A stretch of DNA of 50,920 nucleotides from positions 1 to 50,920 of the forward strand of contig NZ_QNRY01000030.1 in NCBI RefSeq assembly GCF_003315515.1. Reading direction: 5' to 3'. Below the pieces are notes generated by a model. The model searched no databases and was not told where the DNA came from. It was given only the letters and a program-made list of their open reading frames with translations. Made by a program: the position numbers and the translations under genes. This stretch comes from Brenneria salicis ATCC 15712 = DSM 30166 (GTDB lineage: Bacteria; Pseudomonadota; Gammaproteobacteria; Enterobacterales; Enterobacteriaceae). Of this stretch, positions 46,362 to 50,920 are shown in pieces. Position 1 is the stretch's first letter; each line of letters begins with the position of its first letter.

Positions 46362-47315
46362 TTGTCTTATTCAATATCTAAATATCTTTACGCGCTTGGC
46401 CTGCTGATATTCGCGCCCTTCGCACTCGCCGGGAAGCTCGCTATCGTTATCGATGACTTCGGTTATCGTCCCCATAATGAAAATCAGGTTCTGGCGATGC
46501 CGACAGCCATTTCGATCGCCGTCTTGCCCAATGCGCCCTATGCCAGGGAAATGGCCGCCAAAGCGCACAATCAGGGGCGCGAAGTTCTGATCCATCTGCC
46601 TATGGCGCCCATGAGCAAACAGCCGCTGGAGCGCGACACGCTGCGCCCGGATATGAGCAGCGAAGAGATCCGGCGCATTATCCGCCAGTCGGTCAACAAT
46701 GTGCCTCACGCGGTAGGGTTGAATAACCATATGGGCAGCGCGATGACCGCCAGCCTGCCGGGTATGCAGAAAGTGATGCAGGCGCTGAGCGCCTATGAGC
46801 TCTATTTTCTCGACAGCATGACGATCGGCAGCAGCAAAGCCAGTCAAGCTGCCGCCGGAACCGGCGTCAAAGTCATCAAGCGCAGAGTGTTTCTGGATGA
46901 CACGCAAAATGAAGCTGATATTCGCAACCAGTTCAACCGCGCCGTGCAGATGGCCAGGCGCAGCGGTTCCGCCATCGCCATTGGCCACCCGCATCCCGCC
47001 ACTATCAAGGTGTTGCAACAGATGCTGCCGACGCTGGCGTCAGATATCGTTTTGGTGCGCCCCAGCCAGTTGCTGAACGAACCAACCCAATATTATGCGC
47101 CGGTGCCTCCGTCAGAGACGCCGAAGCCGGTTAAACCGCGTAAACCGTTCCGGGGCGTACCACAATGTCTGGCGAAACAACCGCCGGAGCCGGTGAAGAA
47201 TGATGTCATTTTCAAACTGGTCAGCAGCAGTATCCGCGAAAGCGCCGCGGTGACGTTCATCAAACGTCGTTGGCAGACCTGGGTGACGCCGGACGCGCCT
47301 GAAACCGAGCGGTAA
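46362..47315 (+). CDS. yibQ: Divergent polysaccharide deacetylase family protein YibQ
   Basis: Exported protein of the polysaccharide deacetylase-like YibQ family. A signal peptide (YLYALGLLIFAPFALA) precedes GKLAIVIDDFGYRPHNENQVLAM; EVLIHLPMAPMSKQPLE, LNNHMGSAMTA and AIGHPHPATIKVLQQML follow. The substrate is not established. No ATG fits the N-terminus; TTG at 46362 with GGAAGG 5 nt upstream is preferred (317 aa), TTG at 46344 inside envC is the alternative. It follows envC directly and is probably coupled to it. Confidence 0.9.
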   Translation: MSYSISKYLYALGLLIFAPFALAGKLAIVIDDFGYRPHNENQVLAMPTAISIAVLPNAPYAREMAAKAHNQGREVLIHLPMAPMSKQPLERDTLRPDMSSEEIRRIIRQSVNNVPHAVGLNNHMGSAMTASLPGMQKVMQALSAYELYFLDSMTIGSSKASQAAAGTGVKVIKRRVFLDDTQNEADIRNQFNRAVQMARRSGSAIAIGHPHPATIKVLQQMLPTLASDIVLVRPSQLLNEPTQYYAPVPPSETPKPVKPRKPFRGVPQCLAKQPPEPVKNDVIFKLVSSSIRESAAVTFIKRRWQTWVTPDAPETER

Positions 47316-47492
47316 AACGGTGCAAAAAGAGGTGTCATGGTTCGCCGAACAGTGTCTGATGCGAGCGCAGACACAGAATGCGGGGATAACGCAACACCAG
47401 GCTGCTTGCCGCAAAATGAAATGCTATTATAGCGGTCATAGACATGAGTGGGGCGTGGTGCCTCACCAGCAAGATTAACAAGGGTAGATCCC

Positions 47493-48425
47493 ATGATTAT
47501 CGTTACTGGCGGTGCCGGTTTCATCGGCAGCAATATCGTAAAAACGCTGAATGACCTTGGCCATCGGGATATTTTGGTGGTGGATAACCTGAAAGACGGC
47601 ACGAAATTCATCAATCTGGCGGATCTGGACATCGCCGATTACATGGATAAAGAAGATTTTATCGCCAGTATCGTCGCAGGCGATGATCTGGGGGATATCG
47701 ATGCCGTGTTCCATGAAGGCGCCTGTTCCTCCACCACCGAGTGGGATGGCAAGTATATGATGGACAACAACTATCAATACTCGAAAGATGTCCTGCACTA
47801 CTGCCTCGATCGCAGCATTCCCTTCCTGTACGCCTCTTCCGCCGCGACCTATGGCGGCCGTAACAACAACTTTATCGAAGCGCGTCAGTACGAGCAGCCG
47901 CTGAACGTCTATGGCTATTCCAAGTTCCTGTTCGATCAATATGTGCGTGAACTTCTGCCGCATGCGGAATCACAAATCTGCGGCTTCCGTTACTTCAACG
48001 TTTACGGCCCGCGCGAAGGTCATAAAGGCAGTATGGCGAGCGTCGCGTTTCATCTGAATAAGCAGATTAATCAAGGTGAAAATCCCAAATTGTTCTCCGG
48101 CAGCGAAAACTTCAAACGTGATTTTATCTATGTCGGCGATGTCGCCGCGGTCAATCTGTGGTTCTGGCAAAACGGCGTCTCTGGTATTTTCAACTGCGGT
48201 ACTGGCCGCGCGGAATCTTTCCAGGCCGTTGCCGATGCGACCTTGGCCTTTCATAAAAAAGGCAGTGTGGAATACATCGAATTCCCGGAAAAACTGAAAG
48301 GACGCTATCAGGCTTATACTCAGGCAGACCTGACCAATCTCCGTGCAGCAGGCTATGACAAGCCGTTTAAAACCGTTGCCGAAGGTGTTGCTGAATATAT
48401 GGCCTGGTTGAACCGCACCGTTTAA
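47493..48425 (+). CDS. rfaD: ADP-L-glycero-D-manno-heptose 6-epimerase RfaD (HldD)
   Basis: Makes ADP-L-glycero-D-manno-heptose for the LPS inner core. The product is 310 aa, as in E. coli. The Rossmann motif is [20 protein letters not shown] and the YxxxK pair lies in [14 protein letters not shown] (near 140-144). The ATG at 47493 matches E. coli and has AAGGG upstream; a longer frame to 47448 is not supported. It heads rfaD-rfaF-rfaC. In E. coli tdh and kbl lie between yibQ and rfaD; they are absent here. Confidence 0.97.
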   Translation: MIIVTGGAGFIGSNIVKTLNDLGHRDILVVDNLKDGTKFINLADLDIADYMDKEDFIASIVAGDDLGDIDAVFHEGACSSTTEWDGKYMMDNNYQYSKDVLHYCLDRSIPFLYASSAATYGGRNNNFIEARQYEQPLNVYGYSKFLFDQYVRELLPHAESQICGFRYFNVYGPREGHKGSMASVAFHLNKQINQGENPKLFSGSENFKRDFIYVGDVAAVNLWFWQNGVSGIFNCGTGRAESFQAVADATLAFHKKGSVEYIEFPEKLKGRYQAYTQADLTNLRAAGYDKPFKTVAEGVAEYMAWLNRTV

Positions 48426-48449
48426 TCGGACAAGGAACAGATAAGCGGT

Positions 48450-49502
48450 ATGAAAATTTTGGTCATCGGCCCTTCATGGGTAGGCGATATGATGATGTCG
48501 CACAGCTTTTATCGCACGCTAAAGGCTGAACATCCAGAAGCGGTCATTGATGTAATGGCGCCGGCCTGGTGTCGTCCGCTGCTGGCCCGCATGCCGGAAG
48601 TCAATCAGGCGCTGGCAATGCCGCTGGGACACGGCACGCTGGCGCTAGGCGAACGCCGCCGCCTTGGTCTCTCGCTGCGTGATGCGCACTACGATCGCGC
48701 TTATGTATTGCCCAACTCGTTTAAATCCGCGCTGGTGCCTTTTTTCGCCCATATCCCGCATCGTGTCGGGTGGCGCGGCGAAATGCGTTACGGTCTGCTC
48801 AATGATCTGCGGGTACTCGACAAAACCGCGTTCCCGCTGATGGTGCAACGTTATGTCGCTCTGGCCTATGACCGCCGCCGTATCCATAGCGCGCAGGATT
48901 TGCCGCAACCTTTATTATGGCCGCAACTACAGGTGAATCAGGCGGAAATCAGCAACATGACGTCAACTTTCCACCTGTCTGATGTCCGCCCGCTGATTGG
49001 CTTTTGCCCTGGCGCGGAATTCGGCCCTGCCAAACGCTGGCCGCATTATCACTATGCCGCACTCGCGCAATCGCTGATCGAAAGAGGTTATCAGGTCGCC
49101 TTGTTCGGCTCAGCCAAAGATCGTCCCGCGGGTGACGATATCCTTCAGGCGCTGACGGAAGAGGCGCGGCAATATTGCGCTAATCTGGCCGGACAAACCT
49201 CACTGGAACAGGCGGTCGTACTCATTGCCGCCTGCCACGCGGTGGTCAGCAATGATTCAGGATTGATGCATGTCGCCGCCGCGCTCCATCGTCCATTAGT
49301 TGTGCTTTACGGACCAAGCAGCCCGGACTTTACCCCTCCTTTATCGGATCAGGCGCAAGTTATTCGCCTGATTAGCGGTTATCACCGCGTGCGCAAGGGA
49401 GATGCGGAACAGGGATACCATCAAAGCCTTATCGATATTCAGCCCGAACGCGTTCTCACCGCGCTGGAAACATACCTGCCGACGCCGGGAGAACGTGCAT
49501 GA
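48450..49502 (+). CDS. rfaF: ADP-heptose:LPS heptosyltransferase II RfaF (WaaF)
   Basis: Adds the second heptose to the LPS inner core on the cytoplasmic face of the inner membrane. The product is 350 aa, glycosyltransferase family 9. Motifs: MKILVIGPSWVGDMMMSHSFY at the N-terminus, YVLPNSFKSALVPFF, CPGAEFGPAKRWP and SNDSGLMHVAAALHRPLVVLYG near the C-terminal donor site. It is 24 bp after rfaD, and its stop overlaps the rfaC start. Confidence 0.96.
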   Translation: MKILVIGPSWVGDMMMSHSFYRTLKAEHPEAVIDVMAPAWCRPLLARMPEVNQALAMPLGHGTLALGERRRLGLSLRDAHYDRAYVLPNSFKSALVPFFAHIPHRVGWRGEMRYGLLNDLRVLDKTAFPLMVQRYVALAYDRRRIHSAQDLPQPLLWPQLQVNQAEISNMTSTFHLSDVRPLIGFCPGAEFGPAKRWPHYHYAALAQSLIERGYQVALFGSAKDRPAGDDILQALTEEARQYCANLAGQTSLEQAVVLIAACHAVVSNDSGLMHVAAALHRPLVVLYGPSSPDFTPPLSDQAQVIRLISGYHRVRKGDAEQGYHQSLIDIQPERVLTALETYLPTPGERA

Positions 49503-50473
49503 GGGTGTTGATCGTCAAAACATCTTCCATGGGAGACGTGCTTCATACATTACCGGCCTTGACGGACGCGATGCTCACCATTCCCGGCATCCAGTTTGAC
49601 TGGGTGGTGGAAGAAGGGTTTGCCCAGATCCCCGGTTGGCACCCGGCGGTGTCTCGTGTCATCCCGGTTGCTATCCGGCGCTGGCGAAAAAGCTGGTTTA
49701 GCCCGTCAACACGTCGTGAACGCGCGCATTTCAAACAACAACTACGTGAATATAGCTATGATGCGGTAATCGACGCTCAAGGGCTGATTAAAAGCGCCGC
49801 CCTGATAAAGCGACTTGCTCGCGGGAAAAAGCACGGTCTGGACTACAAAAGCGCCCGTGAACCCCTGGCAAGCTGGTTCTATAACTATCGTCACAACGTC
49901 AGCCGCCAGCTGCACGCGGTCGAACGGGTGCGGGAACTCTTCGCCGCCAGCCTGCATTATAAAAAACCGACCGAACGTGGCGATTACGCGATTGCGGCGC
50001 GTTTTCTTTCCCAGTTACCTGCGGACGCCAATCAATATCTGGTTTTTCTGCACGCCACCACCCGCAATGAAAAGCATTGGCCGGAATCACACTGGCGCGA
50101 ACTGATTTCTCTGTTGCAGCCCAGCGGACTCAAGATCAAACTTCCGTGGGGAGCAGCGCACGAACATCAGCGGGCGTTGCGTCTGGCGGAAGGTTTTTCC
50201 CATGTCGAGGTATTGCCGCGCCTGACCCTGCAACAGGTCGCGGATGTGCTGGCCGGCGCGAAAGCCGTCGTATCCGTCGATACGGGTCTGAGCCACTTAA
50301 CCGCGGCGCTGGATCGTCCGAACCTCACCTTGTACGGCCCAACCGATCCGGGATTAATTGGGGGATACGGATTAAATCAGGTGGCGGAACTGTCCGAAAA
50401 TCAGCAAATGGCGACGATTACCACCGGGGAAGTCCGGCGGAAATTGGCGCAGATGGTAGAATTAAGGGCATAA
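49499..50473 (+). CDS. rfaC: LPS heptosyltransferase I RfaC (WaaC)
   Basis: Adds the first heptose to Kdo2-lipid A. The product is 324 aa, glycosyltransferase family 9. The N-terminus MRVLIVKTSSMGDVLHTLPAL and the donor-site VSVDTGLSHLTAALDRPNLTLYGPTDP are characteristic. Its ATG overlaps the rfaF stop by 4 nt (ATGA). It is the last recognisable core gene before an IS630-type element. Confidence 0.96.
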   Translation: MRVLIVKTSSMGDVLHTLPALTDAMLTIPGIQFDWVVEEGFAQIPGWHPAVSRVIPVAIRRWRKSWFSPSTRRERAHFKQQLREYSYDAVIDAQGLIKSAALIKRLARGKKHGLDYKSAREPLASWFYNYRHNVSRQLHAVERVRELFAASLHYKKPTERGDYAIAARFLSQLPADANQYLVFLHATTRNEKHWPESHWRELISLLQPSGLKIKLPWGAAHEHQRALRLAEGFSHVEVLPRLTLQQVADVLAGAKAVVSVDTGLSHLTAALDRPNLTLYGPTDPGLIGGYGLNQVAELSENQQMATITTGEVRRKLAQMVELRA

Positions 50474-50717
50474 GTGAGTCGCTCACTTCCCTGACTTTAT
50501 TGAATGCTTAATTGTGTCCATTATGGCCTGGAAAAATCATCGGAAGCAGCGCTCTTTTGTACTCAAGAAGCACGTTAATCGTCAGACTATTGACGTTTCG
50601 CCTCAGCGCAACATTAGCAGACCTGTGGCTAAAACAAATACGATAAATACCACAGTAATCATGGGTTATTATCACTGTGAGCGGAGGCCGGGTTCTAAAT
50701 AACTGATCCTAATATCG
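50474..50717. other. rfaC to IS intergenic region
   Basis: About 244 bp with no supported gene. It probably contains one end of the IS element. AATCATGGGTT (50657-50667) and AACCCATGATT (50731-50741, inside the transposase end) form an 11-bp inverted repeat of unknown meaning. Confidence 0.5.
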
Positions 50718-50920
50718 CTACATTTTTACCAACCCATGATTCCCACCGGGGAATGGGCTGACAGTATTCATAAAGTGACGCCCTTTTTTCAGTAACTGCC
50801 ACATTGAGCGGCACTGGTGGTTTCCGGTTATCGTTTCGTGCAGCGCCTGCCACAGCCGTTCAACATGATTTACCCAGGGCGAGTAAACCGGCTGATAAAT
50901 AACACGAAACTTCGGATTCT
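50718..50920 (-). mobile_element. IS630-family transposase gene, 3' part (cut by window edge)
   Basis: The minus strand encodes 66 residues of the C-terminal end of a DDE transposase, ending at TAG (50718-50720). The motif VYSPWVNHVERLWQALHETI is the IS630/Tc1 catalytic-Glu region. The gene continues past the right edge, so completeness is unknown. No ATG is within the window. Confidence 0.85.

Noticed and set aside
50514-50702. 62-codon frame between rfaC and the IS
   Set aside because: No recognisable domain and no clear ribosome site; more likely IS-end or intergenic DNA.

Overview
The window is a chromosomal segment of a gammaproteobacterium of the order Enterobacterales, most likely a plant-associated Pectobacteriaceae (Brenneria/Lonsdalea/Pectobacterium/Dickeya type). 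Nearly every housekeeping protein aligns end to end with its E. coli counterpart from memory. The one large accessory gene belongs to a plant-pathogen type III effector family. The genus call is inference.

Layout. (1) Positions 1-256 are the promoter and leader of an rRNA operon read on the minus strand (P1, P2, boxA); the 16S gene lies just off the left edge. (2) 257-19044 is the E. coli-like block hemG-trkH-yigZ-pepQ | fadB-fadA | fre-ubiD | rfaH | hemB-tatD-tatC-tatB-tatA-ubiB-ubiJ-ubiE-rmuC: heme synthesis, potassium uptake, fatty acid beta-oxidation, ubiquinone synthesis and twin-arginine export. hemB is of the aspartate-rich, Mg-type. (3) 19256-23857 is the divergent arginine cluster argH-argB-argC | argE, with two ARG boxes between argC and argE. 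(4) 23887-31263 is one giant gene (2458 codons) for an XopAD/SKWP (RipS-like) type III effector, placed between argE and ppc, which are neighbours in E. coli. It has an array of about 17 near-42-residue SKW repeats, a DxDGD motif and two tandem RelA/SpoT-like segments at the C-terminus. A degenerate hrp-box-like sequence lies 46 bp upstream. (5) 31673-40489 holds ppc, a tyrosine phosphatase, udp, metE | metR and yigM. (6) 40737-50473 holds pagP, cysE-gpsA-secB, yibN, envC-yibQ and the LPS inner-core genes rfaD-rfaF-rfaC. (7) From 50718 to the right edge is the 3' part of an IS630-family transposase gene.

How it fits together. Most genes are core metabolism and envelope functions with recognisable control sites (FadR at fadB, ARG boxes at argCE, possible MetJ boxes at metE) and several good hairpin terminators. 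Compared with E. coli, the arg-ppc block has been moved between rmuC and udp, and grxC, gpmM and tdh-kbl are missing from the secB-rfaD stretch. The effector gene is the main novelty: a very large putative host-targeted protein inserted without visible mobile-element scars into a core-gene junction.
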